NCBI GenBank assembly: GCA_014843695.1
Contig: CM026386.1
Coordinates: 82,504,129-82,568,128 of the forward strand
DNA: 64,000 bases
Source of the DNA: Archivesica marissinica
Lineage: Eukaryota; Mollusca; Bivalvia; Venerida; Vesicomyidae
Direction: 5' to 3'
This document shows, in pieces, positions 34,613 through 44,740 of the stretch. Made by a program: the position numbers and the translations under genes. The notes beneath the pieces are model-generated. The model ran no database searches. It saw only the letters and a program-made list of their open reading frames with translations, and was not told where the DNA came from. Numbering within the stretch: position 1 is the stretch's first letter; each line of letters starts with the position of its first letter.

Positions 34613-35130
34613 TTTTGTGGTCACAGAATTAATAATTAATGCTAATTTGAGTGAATTACAGTAATCGCAAAAAAAGAATTGGCATACAAGAAAATATTTT
34701 ACTCTTATAGGAGAAGTAATTTCAGTTAATGGAACTCGTTTTGTGAAAAATAGATCTCTTTGTTGTTTGACCCCGAAACGTCGGCATGGCTGGTTCTTAA
34801 AGTAAGGGCTATTATTATTATAATTATGGTACTTAAGTTTACTTGTTTATTTATATTTGCACATTGGTTGTCAAGACATAACTAGATGCAGTTAGGTTTT
34901 CATAATTTACCGGAGCAATCTTGTTCCATAGAATTTGGTCTCTGTGGCTGTCTCTAGAATGCAGAGTGAAAGTCAATATTTCCAATAATGTCCACTTCCT
35001 CTTTGATTAGCTATAAACATCTCGATACTGATTGCAGGTGTCTGTAGATAATTGCTTGCAATAAAATAGTGCAATAGAAGCCGTAATTGACACTACTACA
35101 TAATTGATCAGCTGATCACACGCTGTGACG
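34613..35130. other. Region upstream of WDR37 start
   Basis: No repeat array. It should contain the WDR37 promoter and 5' UTR, but I see no confident TATA or initiator element. A GACCCCGAAACGTCGG motif (34,769-34,784) resembles 3' ends of Penelope-like elements; see rejected items. Confidence 0.4.
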
Positions 35131-35255
35131 ATGCCAATAGACAACTTAACCAAATGCAAGAGTAAAGGAACGGGACAGACGATGAGACAACACAGTACAG
35201 GCATGGCGGGACGCTACGATTCCGACACAGAAAGTCTGTTACCAGCTCCATTCAG
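35131..35255 (+). CDS. WDR37: WDR37 exon 1 (start codon)
   Basis: The ATG at 35,131 is the first in frame after a stop at 35,113 and gives MPIDNLTKCKSKGTGQ, then a Ser/Asp/Glu-containing part ending SLLPAPF. Vertebrate WDR37 also starts with a basic/serine-rich tail and a LPSSVR-type segment immediately before the exon-2 region, which favours this start. In-frame ATGs at 35,182 and 35,203 are alternatives. The donor is CATTCAG/GTGAGT and the exon ends in phase 2. Confidence 0.8.
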
Positions 35256-35960
35256 GTGAGTGAAGTTGATTTTTGTGGTTATTAACTTTTCAGAAATCTT
35301 TCCAGTTACTGAGTTGACACAATAGTTTGATTCAGAATTCATGTACACATGATCAAATCATAGCATAAGGACTTGTTTAAGAGCATGATTTGAAAACTAG
35401 CTTTCACAGAAATCTTATATAGCTGCCATTTTTTGGTTCAACCCTTAAAATGCTGAATAAATTGGAAGGAATGAGCACGGTTCAGGGTCTATGTTGTTTG
35501 CTATTCTGCCAAATGTTTTAGTTCCACTACCAAAATACAGTCTACATCCGCTATGTCGAATTCCGTCGGACCGAGCAAAATACTTAGACATAACCGAAGT
35601 TTGACTTAACGAAATCCAATATAAACTGAGCCAATTATATGTAAAATGGTAAGTGTCTGAAACGGGACTTTGATCCGACTTCGAGATAACCAGAGAATTC
35701 AACATAACCGACTTTGACATAACGGAACTTTTATGTTTTTATCCCACAGGTGTTTGTTTAATCCATGTGTTATCCCACAGGTGTTTGTTATGTATCTTTG
35801 TTTTTGTCGGCAAATAGCGATTGTAGCTAGTGTTTATTGTTGTACTCAAAATAAAGTTTCTTGTATCTTATGAGTGTGAGTGGCTACTGTCGTTACTTGC
35901 CTCTACTGCTATAATATTTTGTTAGTGTCCCACTGGGTGGTGGCAAATCTTTTCGATTAT

Positions 35961-36102
35961 CCTTTCCCTCATAGAAACACCTTGACACCATTACCAATAC
36001 GACATACATTGACAAACCAATGATCATAAACCCTTTCCCTCATAGAAACACCTTGACACCATTACCAATTCGACATACATTGACAAACCAATGATCATAA
36101 TA
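35961..36102. repeat. 71-bp direct duplication
   Basis: CCTTTCCCTCATAGAAACAC and everything following, to CCAATGATCATAA, is repeated after 71 bp with one visible difference (CAATACGAC versus CAATTCGAC). Confidence 0.95.
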
Positions 36103-36242
36103 AAGGCCAGAATCTCATGTTGTCCCAGTAATATCTATGGAGGTGGGATAGATATGGCAACTACTTATCCACTGCATGATAGCTAAATGGCTGTCGTTTG
36201 TATGGAGATATAATAGTATATTAACCTACATCTCTATGAAGG

Positions 36243-36358
36243 AAAGGGTTAATGAAGCTATCCAACTGGCTTGTGGAAGGTCAGTGGTTTTACCTGTGTG
36301 CTCATCCATCCATGAAACAAATGTTTTTCCACTAAGCTGTTGGTGTGACTTTAATTCC
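36243..36358 (+). mobile_element. SINE-D fragment
   Basis: AAGCTATCCAACTGGCTTG, GGAAGGTCAGTGGTTTTACC and CTAAGCTGTTGGTGTGACTT correspond to the body of the copy at 8,380-8,630. It is directly abutted by the SINE-B2 head at 36,360. Confidence 0.65.
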
Positions 36359-36359
36359 A

Positions 36360-36603
36360 AAACTGTCCGGTTAGCGCAGTGGTTAGCGCGCTCGCTTCTC
36401 ACTAATGCGACCCGGGTTCGATCCTTGGACAGGGAAGTATGTGAGATGGTACGATGGTCGCCAGATCGGACAGGTGGGTTTTCTCCGGGTACTCCGGTTT
36501 CCTCCCACATGAATGACCACATTTACGCTTTCATCCGAGCCAACGAGGGTGATTAATATAAGTTGTTAAAACTTGCTTCGCAATCGTTGTAAAATAAATA
36601 AAT
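36360..36603 (+). mobile_element. SINE-B2, full length, tRNA-like head
   Basis: Head: GGTTAGCGCAGTGGTTAGCG (A-box), a CGCTT..ATGCG stem with a CTCACTA loop, and CCGGGTTCGATCC (B-box). Body: GAGATGGTACGATGGTCGCC, GGGTTTTCTCCGGGTACTCC, GGTTTCCTCCCACATG and ATTTACGCTTTCATCC. The tail GTGATTAATATAAGTTG and TTTCGCAATCGTTGTAAAAT leads into an AATAAATAAATATAAG-like terminus. The tail is shared with SINE-B at 41,130-41,365. Confidence 0.85.
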
Positions 36604-36841
36604 ATAAGAATTTCAAAACAAACTGATGAAATTGAATGAAACTTTTTACGTTATCCAGCAACACCAGACGTGTAAATAACCTTACTTTCATAACTTCATT
36701 TTACCGGCATGTTAGCACAATATCTGTTTGTGGGGGGATTTGGACTAAGCATGGCTAATTTGTCACTCTGGAACTTCTCAAGGTAAATGAAAGAATTGTT
36801 ACTTCCATCACTAAGCAATATAGGATATATGAATTTAAATA

Positions 36842-37284
36842 ATATTTTAATGGTTTAGATGGTGAATGATGTATATGTTAATGGTTTAGATGGTGAATGA
36901 TGTATATTTTAATGGTTTAGATGGTGAATGATGTATATTTTAATGGTTTAGATGGTGAATGATGTATATTTTAATGGTTTAGATGGTGAATGATGTATAT
37001 TTTAATGGTTTAGATGGTGAATGATGTATATTTTAATGGTTTAGATGGTGAATGATGTATAGTTTAATGGTTTAGATGGTGAATGATGTATATTTTAATG
37101 GTTTAGATGGTGAATGATGTATATTTTAATGATTTAGATGGTGAATGATGTATATTTTAATGGTTTAGATGGTGAATGATGTATATTTTAATGGTTTAGA
37201 TGGTGAATGATGTATATTTTAATGGTTTAGATGGTGAATGATGTATATTTTAATGGTTTAGATGGTGAATGATGTATATTTTAG
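36842..37284 (+). repeat. 31-bp minisatellite ending at WDR37 exon 2 acceptor (about 14 units)
   Basis: The unit is AATGGTTTAGATGGTGAATG followed by ATGTATATTTT. The final copy reads GATGTATATTTTAG, where one change relative to the unit (TTTTAATGG to TTTTAGGAC) supplies the AG of the splice acceptor for the exon at 37,285. Each upstream unit also contains GGTTTAG. Confidence 0.95.
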
Positions 37285-37355
37285 GACAAGACTTCATCAC
37301 TTGTTTGCACAGATGGAAAAAGAATTTGAGACAGTTTATGCAGAAAATCTTATAT
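37285..37355 (+). CDS. WDR37: WDR37 exon 2
   Basis: A 71-bp exon that enters by completing an Arg codon and ends in phase 1 (CTTATAT/GTGAGT). It encodes TRLHHLFAQMEKEFETVYAE, then NLI, which aligns directly with the conserved [20 protein letters not shown] of vertebrate WDR37 (from memory). This amphipathic stretch precedes the coiled coil. Its acceptor has a weak pyrimidine tract that is part of the 31-bp array. Confidence 0.93.
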
Positions 37356-39703
37356 GTGAGTATTATAACCAGACTATTCATAACCTAGAATTGTGAATTT
37401 GTTATTTCCGTCCGTCTCTGTCTGTCTGTCTGTCTGTAGTATTTCTCTGCCATGTCTGTGTAGTATTTCTCTGCCATGTCCATGTAGTATTTCTCTGCCA
37501 TGTCGTATTTCTCTGCCATGTCCATGTAGTATTTCTCTGCCATGTCTGTGTAGTATTTCTCTGCCATGTCCATGTAGTATTTCTCTGCCATGTCTGTGTA
37601 GTATTTCTCTGCCATGTCTGTGTAGTATTTCTCTGCCATGTCCATGTAGTATTTCTCTGCCATGTCTGTAGTATTTCTCTGCCATGTCCATGTAGTATTT
37701 TCTGCCATGTCTGTGTAGTATTTCTCTGCCATGTCTGTGTAGTATTTCTCTGCCATGTCCATGTAGTATTTCTCTGCCATGTCCATGTAGTATTTCTCTG
37801 CCATGTCCATGTAGTATTTCTCTGCCATGTCTGTAGTATTTCTCTGCCATGTCCATGTAGTATTTTCTGCCATGTCTGTGTAGTATTTCTCTGCCATGTC
37901 TGTGTAGTATTTCTCTGCCATGTCTGTGTAGTATTTCTCTGCCATGTCTGTGTAGTATTTCTCTGCCATGTCTGTGTAGTATTGCTCTGCCATGTCCATG
38001 TAGTATTTCTCTGCCATGTCCATGTAGTATTTCTCTGCCATGTCCATGTAGTATTTCTCTGCCATGTCTGTGTAGTATTTCTCTGCCATGTCTGTGTAGT
38101 ATTTCTCTGCCATGTCCATGTAGTATTTCTCTGCCATGTCTGTGTAGTATTTCTCTGCCATGTCTGTGTAGTATTTCTCTGCCATGTCTGTGTAGTATTT
38201 CTCTGCCATGTCCATGTAGTATTTCTCTGCCATATCTGTGTAGTATTTCTCTGCCATATCTGTGTAGTATTTCTCTGCAATGTCTGTGTAGTATTTCTCT
38301 GCCATGTCCATGTAGTATTTCTCTGCCATGTCCATGTAGTATTGCTCTGCCATGTATGTGTAGTATTTCTCTGCCATGTCCATGTAGTATTTCTCTGCCA
38401 TGTCCATGTAGTATTTCTCTGCCATGTCTGTGTAGTATTTCTCTGCAATGTCCGTGTAGTATTTCTCTGCCATGTCCATGTAGTATTTCTCTGCCATGTC
38501 CATGTAGTATTGCTCTGCCATGTATGTGTAGTATTTCTCTGCCATGTCCATGTAGTATTGCTCTGCCATGTCTGTGTAGTATTTCTCTGCCATGTCCATG
38601 TAGTATTTCTCTGCCATGTCTGTGTAGTATTTCTCTGCCATGTCTGTGTAGTATTGCTCTGCCATGTCCATGTAGTATTTCTCTGCCATGTCTGTGTAGT
38701 ATTTCTCTGCCATGTCTGTGTAGTATTTCTCTGCCATGTCCATGTAGTATTTCTCTGCCATGTCTGTGTAGTATTTCTCTGCCATGTCTGTGTAGTATTT
38801 CTCTGCCATGTCTGTGTAGTATTTCTCTGCCATGTCCATGTAGTATTTCTCTGCCATATCTGTGTAGTATTTCTCTGCCATATCTGTGTAGTATTTCTCT
38901 GCAATGTCCATGTAGTATTTCTCTGCCATGTCCATGTAGTATTTCTCTGCCATGTCCATGTAGTATTGCTCTGCCATGTCTGTGTAGTATTTCTCTGCCA
39001 TGTCCATGTAGTATTTCTCTGCCATGTCCATGTAGTATTTCTCTGCCATGTCTGTGTAGTATTTCTCTGCCATGTCTGTGTAGTATTTCTCTGCCATGTC
39101 TGTGTAGTATTTCTCTGCCATGTCTGTGTAGTATTTCTCTGCCATGTCCATGTAGTATTTCTCTGCCATGTCCATGTAGTATTGCTCTGCCATGTCTGTG
39201 TAGTATTTCTCTGCCATGTCCGTGTAGTATTTCTCTGCCATGTCCATGTAGTATTTCTCTGCCATGTCCATGTAGTATTTCTCTGCCATGTCCATGTAGT
39301 ATTGCTCTGCCATGTCTGTGTAGTATTTCTCTGCCATGTCCGTGTAGTATTTCTCTGCCATGCCCATGTAGTATTTCTCTGCCATGTCTGTGTAGTATTT
39401 CTCTGCCATGCCTGTGTAGTATTTCTCTGCCATGCCTGTGTAGTATTTCTCTGCCATGTCCATGTAGTATTTCTCTACCATGTCCATGTAGTATTTCTCT
39501 GTCATGTCCATGTAGTATTTCTCAGCCATGTCCATGTAGCCATTGAGCCCTTTATTCATCTATGTTGCCTTTCTCGACGCCGCCCGTGTAGCCTTTCGAA
39601 TCCCTGTTATTTTTTTCCAGCCTAGGCCCATATTCACCCTCTTGATATCTTAGAAGAAGATAAAGTTGACGATGCTAACTGTGAATATTCTCTGTTTTGC
39701 CAG
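37356..39703 (+). other. WDR37 intron 2
   Basis: About 90 percent of this 2.35-kb intron is the 24-bp array. Only about 80 bp at the left and 160 bp at the right are unique. A short (GTCT)n run (about 37,412-37,436) directly precedes the array. Confidence 0.9.
37437..39540. repeat. 24-bp minisatellite (about 88 units)
   Basis: The unit is TAGTATTTCTCTGCCATGTC followed by CATG or TGTG. Occasional shorter units (CATGTCTGTAG, or CATGTAGTATTTTCTGCC with a lost CT) occur in the left third. On the minus strand a 724-codon frame reads as MDMAEKYY octapeptides; the other frames are likewise open because the unit is a multiple of three. I regard these as non-coding. Confidence 0.97.
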
Positions 39704-39862
39704 TACAAGATAAAGTTGAGGGCCTACAAGAGAGGTTGGATGCATATGCTGCTGGAGATAAAGTTGAGTGCTTACAAGAGAGATTGGATGCCTATATTGT
39801 TGGAGATAAAACTGTCGTCGAATCTCTCGACACTCCAGATGGAGCAGTCAAAGCAAAAAGAT
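39704..39862 (+). CDS. WDR37: WDR37 exon 3 with duplicated coiled-coil segment
   Basis: The acceptor is ATTCTCTGTTTTGCCAG and the donor is AAAAGAT/GTAAGT. The exon begins by completing a Leu codon and ends in phase 1. It encodes a charged helix containing DKVEGLQERLDAYAAG followed immediately by DKVECLQERLDAYIVG. These are two copies of a 48-bp (16-codon) segment. Then come TVVESLDTPDGAVKAK. Vertebrate WDR37 has a single EIDTLNERL-type segment here. The duplication is in frame. Confidence 0.93.
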
Positions 39863-39924
39863 GTAAGTTACTGTAATTAATCTCCCGTCTGGAAATATGG
39901 TAGCTGGCTGCTGAATAAAGGTGA

Positions 39925-40404
39925 CTGATAACACAGGTATATTCTGAATGTCACTAGATAGCACAGGTATATTCTGAATGTCACTAGATAACACAGGTAT
40001 ATTCTGAATGTCACTAGATAGCACAGGTATATTCTGAATGTCACTATATAACACAGGTATATTCTGAATGTCACTAGATAACACAGGTATATTCTGAATG
40101 TCACTAGATAGCACAGGTATATTCTGAATGTCACTATATAACACAGGTATATTCTGAATGTCACTATATAACACAGGTATATTCTGAATGTCACTAGATA
40201 ACACAGGTATATTCTGAATGTCACTAGATAACACAGGTATATTCTGAATGTCACTAGATAACACAGGTATATTCTGAATGTCACTAGATAACACAGGTAT
40301 ATTCTGAATGTCACTAGATAGCACAGGTATATTCTGAATGTCACTATATAACACAGGTATATTCTGAATGTCACTATATAACACAGGTATATTCTAAATG
40401 TCAC
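39925..40404. repeat. 30-bp minisatellite (16 units)
   Basis: The unit is ACACAGGTATATTCTGAATG followed by TCACTAGATA. Variants are GCACAGG versus ACACAGG and TATATA versus TAGATA. The units are otherwise nearly identical. Confidence 0.97.
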
Positions 40405-40524
40405 ACAAATTCATAAATTGCTAAGACACAGTCTGAAATGAAAACATACCGAAGCTGTTGGCACATTTGCAAAGTGAAAACGTTGTAAATCTTTCCCACA
40501 TAGAAGCTGTTCTCAACACTACTA

Positions 40525-40690
40525 CCATTGCCACATACAGGTATATCACACATTTGTAGTCGAAGAAACTGAAATAAACTTGATATAACCCTAAATCATA
40601 CCCAGTAATTACCATTGCCACATACAGGTATATCACATATTTGTAGTCGAAGAAACTGAAATAAACTGGATATAACCCTTAATGTGTCGA
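40525..40690. repeat. 87-bp direct duplication
   Basis: CCATTGCCACATACAGGTAT through AAACT.GATATAACCC is present twice, starting at 40,525 and 40,612, with few differences. Confidence 0.9.
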
Positions 40691-40824
40691 GAATTAGTTG
40701 ATATATAAACATTGATTACATCGCTCCCGGAGGACAAGTCGGGTCCCTAGGGCGACTATTTTGCCCCTATCACCGACTAGAATGACCCCTGTGTATTGTA
40801 TTATTTCCTGGGATATGATTTCAG

Positions 40825-41010
40825 CTGCTAGTCACATTTCACAGAAGATAAAGAAGTCATACATAGCATCAACCAGTAAACTTGTGTCAAGTTTCCGGCA
40901 GGCGACCCCGGCATACTCGGTGGTGAAGGATTTTATGGGCCACAAAGATGGTGTCTGGGAGGTGAATGTATCTAAGATGGATCATCACATCATAGGAACA
41001 GCATCAGCAG
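40825..41010 (+). CDS. WDR37: WDR37 exon 4 (linker and first WD40 repeat)
   Basis: The acceptor is GGGATATGATTTCAG and the donor is TCAGCAG/GTAACA. The exon begins by completing a Ser codon and ends in phase 1. It encodes ASHISQKIKKSYIASTSKLV, then SSFRQATPAYSVVKDF, then the start of WD repeat 1: MGHKDGVWEVNVSKMDHHII and GTASA. The GH and the VWEVNVS strand are standard WD40 landmarks; WDR37 of vertebrates has GHRDGIWDVSV and GTASA at these positions. Confidence 0.95.
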
Positions 41011-41402
41011 GTAACAAGTTTGAATCTTGATTTAATAACAATACTGATTTATAACAATAGCTTGATTGGACAAATAGTCATTTACTAAAACATATGGATT
41101 ATGCTTATCTAATTATATGACATTTAGTCGTGGAAGTCGTGATAGCGCAGTGGATGCGCATTCGTTTCAGGTGCGAAAGGTCCTGAGTTCGAGCCCAGCT
41201 GGAACCATTACGATTGTACCCTTAGTATAGTCAATGCGTATAAATTCTACGTTGCCTCTTCTCTCTCCCTTGTGGCGATGGATTCCATCAGGAATGAGGT
41301 CTTGAGAGTGATTAATATAAGTTGTAAGAACTTGTTTCGCAATCGAGCTAAAATAAATTTGTAAAAACTAATTACATGTGTATATGACATTTGTGATTTT
41401 AG
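41011..41402 (+). other. WDR37 intron 4
   Basis: A 392-bp intron, about 60 percent of which is the SINE-B copy at 41,130-41,365. No minisatellite. Confidence 0.9.
41130..41365 (+). mobile_element. SINE-B copy, full length, in WDR37 intron 4
   Basis: Head: GTCGTGATAGCGCAGTGGAT (A-box-like), a TTCGT..GCGAA stem, and GAGTTCGAGCCC (B-box). The body has GTTGCCTCTTCTCTCTCCC, GGCGATGGATTCCATC and GAATGAGGTCTTGAG; the tail has GTGATTAATATAAGTTG and TTTCGCAATCGAGCTAAA. It lies about 40 bp before the acceptor of exon 5. Confidence 0.85.
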
Positions 41403-41584
41403 ATCATACAGCCAGGATCTGGAATTTGGATACTGGGCTCTGTCTCCTGCAGTACACCGGGCATCAAGGCTCCGTGAACGCCATACGATTTAATCCTGTG
41501 AAAGACCTCGTAGTGACGACATCGGGCGAGGGTGCGGCTCACATTTGGTCTCCACTAATGAATCTCCCACCGCATGAAATCATT
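41403..41584 (+). CDS. WDR37: WDR37 exon 5 (WD40 repeats 1-2)
   Basis: The acceptor is ATTTGTGATTTTAG and the donor is ATCATT/GTAAGT. The exon completes the Asp codon that begins DHTARIWNLDTG, the end of WD repeat 1 (D-H-[ST]-[AV]-x-[IL]-W). It goes on with LCLLQYTGHQGSVNAIRF and NPVKDLVVTTSGEGAAHIWS, which is WD repeat 2 with its GH and IWS ends. Vertebrate WDR37 has KYAGHVGSVNSIKFHP and TASGDQTAHIW here. It ends in phase 0. Confidence 0.95.
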
Positions 41585-41929
41585 GTAAGTATATGAAACA
41601 CCAGCTGCAATGTATCGTGAGGCATGTAACAAGTGCTTACTGCTCGAGGCATGTAACAAACGCTTACTGCTAGATGCATGTAACAAGTGCTTACTGCTAG
41701 ATGCATGTAACAAGTGCTTACTGCTAGATGCATGTAACAAGTGCTTACTGCTAGATGCATGTAACAAGTGCTTACTGCTAAATGCATGTAACAAGTGCTT
41801 ACTGCTAGATGCATGTAACAAGTGCTTACTGCTAGATACATGTAACAAGTGCTTACTGCTAGATACATGTAACAAATGCTTACTGCTAGATGCATGTAAC
41901 AAATGCTTACTGCTAGAGGCATGTAACAA

Positions 41930-44740
41930 GTGCTTACTGCTAGATGCATGTAACAAGTGCTTACTGCTAGAGGCATGTAAAAAGTGCTTACTGCTAGATG
42001 CATGTAACAAGTGCTTACTGCTAGATGCATGTAACAAGTGCTTACTGCTAGAGGCATGTAACAAGTGCTTACTGCTAGAGGCATGTAACAAGTGCTTACT
42101 GCTCGAGGCATTTAACAAGTGCTTACTGCTAGATGCATGCAACAAGTGCTTACTGCTAGATGCATGTAACAAGTGCTTATTGCTCGAGGCATGTAACAAG
42201 TGCTTACTGCTAGATACATGTAACAAGTGCTTACTGCTCGAGGCATGTAACAGGTGCTTACTGCTAGATGCATGCAATAAGTGCTTACTGCTAGAGGCAT
42301 GTAACAAGTGCTTACTGCTCGAGGCATGTAACAAGTGCTTACTGCTAGATGCATGTAACAAGTGCTTACTGCTAGAGGCATGTAACAAGTGCTTACTGCT
42401 CGAGGCATGTAACAAGTGCTTACTGCTAGAGACATGTAACAAGTGCTTACTGCTAGATACATGTAACAAGTGCTTACTGCTAGATACATGTAACAAGTGT
42501 TTACTGCTAGATGCATGTAACAAGTGCTTACTGCTAGATACATGTAACAAGTGCTTACTGCTAGATACATGTAACAAGTGCTTACTGCTCGAGGCATGTA
42601 ACAAACGCTTACTGCTCGAGGCATGTAACAAACGCTTACTGCTCGAGTCATGTAACAAGTGCTTACTGCTAGAGACATGTAACAAGTGCTTACTGCTAGA
42701 GGCATGTAACAAACTCTTACTGCTCGAGGCATGTAACAAGCGCTTACTGCTAGAGGCATGTAACAAGCGCTTACTGCTCGAGGCATGTAACAAGTGCTTA
42801 CTGCTCGAGGCATGTAACAAGTACTTACTGCTAGAGGCATGTAACAAATGCTTACTGCTAGATGCATGTAACAAATGCTTACTGCTAGAGGCATGTAACA
42901 AATGCTTACTGCTAGATGCATGTAACAAATGCTTACTGCTAGATGCATGTAACAAGTGCTTACTGCTAGAGGCATGTAACAAGTGCTTACTGCTAGATAC
43001 ATGTAACAAGTGCTTACTGCTAGATACATGTAACAAGTGCTTACTGCTAGATACATGTAACAAGTGCTTACTGCTAGATACATGTAACAAGTGCTTACTG
43101 CTCAAGGCATGTAACAAGTGCGTAGTGCTAGAGACATGTAACAAGTGCTTACTGCTAGATACATGTAACAAGTGCTTACTGCTAGATACATGTAACAAGT
43201 GCTTACTGCTAGATACATGTAACAAGTGCTTACTGCTAGATACATGTAACAAGTGCTTACTGCTCGAGGCATGTAACAAGTGCTTATTGCTAGAGACATG
43301 TAACAAGTGCTTACTGCTAGATGCATGTAACAAGTGCTTACTGCTAGATGCATGTAACAAGTGCTTACTGCTAGATACATGTAACAAGTGCTTACTGCTA
43401 GATGCATATAACAAGTGCTTACTGCTAGATACATGTAACAAGTGCGTACTGCTAGATACATGTAACAAGTGCTTACTGCTAGAGGCATGTAACAAGTGCT
43501 TACTGCTAGAGGCATGTAACAAGTGCTTACTGCTAGATACATGTAACAAGTGCTTACTGCTAGAGGCATGTAACAAGTGCTTACTGCTCAAGGCATATAA
43601 CAAGTGCTTACTGCTAGATGCATGTAACAAGTGCTTACTGCTAGATGCATGTAACAAGTGCTTACTGCTCGAGGCATGCAACAAGTGCTTACTGCTCGAG
43701 GCATGCAACAAGTGCTTACTGCTCGAGGCATGTAACAAGTGCTTACTGCTAGATACATGTAACAAGTGCTTACTGCTAGAGGCATGTAACAAGTGCTTAC
43801 TGCTAGAGGCATGTAACAAGTGCTTACTGCTAGAGGCATGTAACAAGTGCTTACTGCTAGATACATGTAACAAGTGCTTACTGCTAGAGGCATGTAACAA
43901 GTGCTTATTGCTAGATGCATGTAACAAGTGCTTATTGCTAGATGCATGTAACAAGTGCTTACTGCTAGATACATGTAACAAGTGCTTACTGCTAGAGGCA
44001 TGTAACAAGTGCTTACTGCTAGAGGCATGTAACAAGTGCTTACTGCTAGATCATGTAACAAGTGCATACTGCTAGATGCATGTAACAAGTGCTTACTGCT
44101 AGAGGCATGTAACAAGTGCTTACTGCTAGATGCATGTAACAAGTGCTTACTGCTAGAGGCATGTAACAAGTGCTTACTGCTAGAGGCATGTAACAAGTGC
44201 TTACTGCTAGAGGCATGTAACAAGTGCTTACTGCTCGAGGCATGTAACAAGTGCTTACTGCTAGATGCATGCAACAAGTGCTTACTGCTAGATACATGTA
44301 ACAAGTGCTTACTGCTAGATACATGTAACAAGTGCTTACTGCTCGAGGCATGTAACAGGTGCTTACTGCTAGATGCATGCAACAAGTGCTTACTGCTAGA
44401 GGCATGTAACAAGTGCTTACTGCTTGAGGCATGTAATAAGTGCTTACTGCTAGATGCATGTAACAAGTGCTTACTGCTAGAGGCATGTAACAAGTGCTTA
44501 CTGCTCGAGGCATGTAACAAGTGCTTACTGCTAGATGCATGTAACAAGTGCTTACTGTTAGATGCATGTAACAAGTGCTTACTGCTAGAGACATGTAACA
44601 AGTGCTTACTGCCAGATACATGTAACAAGTGCTTACTGCTAGATACATGTAACAAGTGCTTACTGCTAGATGCATGTAACAAGTGCTTACTGCTAGATGC
44701 ATGTAACAAGTGCTTACTGCTAGATACATGTAACAAGTGA
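41930..44740. repeat. Large duplicated block within 27-bp array, copy 1
   Basis: The order of unit variants matches 53,530-56,500. Marker units pair at 41,978/53,571 (TAAAAAGTGC), 42,249/53,815 (AACAGGTGC), 44,354/56,109 (AACAGGTGC) and 44,736/56,491 (AGTGATTACT). Offsets grow from about 11,566 to 11,755 bp because copy 2 has 7 extra units (189 bp) inside. Confidence 0.85.

Larger units (their letters stand above)
35256..37284 (+). other. WDR37 intron 1
   Basis: Holds an unidentified dispersed-repeat-like stretch with degenerate CATAACCGA motifs (about 35,470-35,725: AGACATAACCGAAGTTTGAC, CAACATAACCGACTTTGACA), a two-copy 71-bp repeat (35,961-36,102), a SINE-D fragment (36,243-36,358), a full SINE-B2 (36,360-36,603) and the 31-bp array that ends at the acceptor. 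Confidence 0.85.
39863..40824 (+). other. WDR37 intron 3
   Basis: A 962-bp intron with the 30-bp array in its left half (39,925-40,404) and a two-copy 87-bp repeat (40,525-40,690). Confidence 0.9.

Noticed and set aside
34760..34800. Penelope-like element end or hammerhead ribozyme (CCCCGAAACGTCGG)
   Set aside because: Only the GAAAC-containing half resembles such ends; the CTGATGA core half is not present upstream, and there is no second copy in the window.
35445..35720. 91-codon reverse ORF in WDR37 intron 1
   Set aside because: Overlaps a dispersed-repeat-like stretch with degenerate CATAACCGA motifs; no recognisable domain.
36176..36556. 126-codon ORF
   Set aside because: It runs across a SINE-D fragment and a SINE-B2 element; chance open frame.
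37385..39559. 724-codon reverse ORF of MDMAEKYY repeats as a gene
   Set aside because: It is the 24-bp array read in one of several open frames, lies inside a WDR37 intron on the opposite strand, and has no flanking non-repeat coding sequence.
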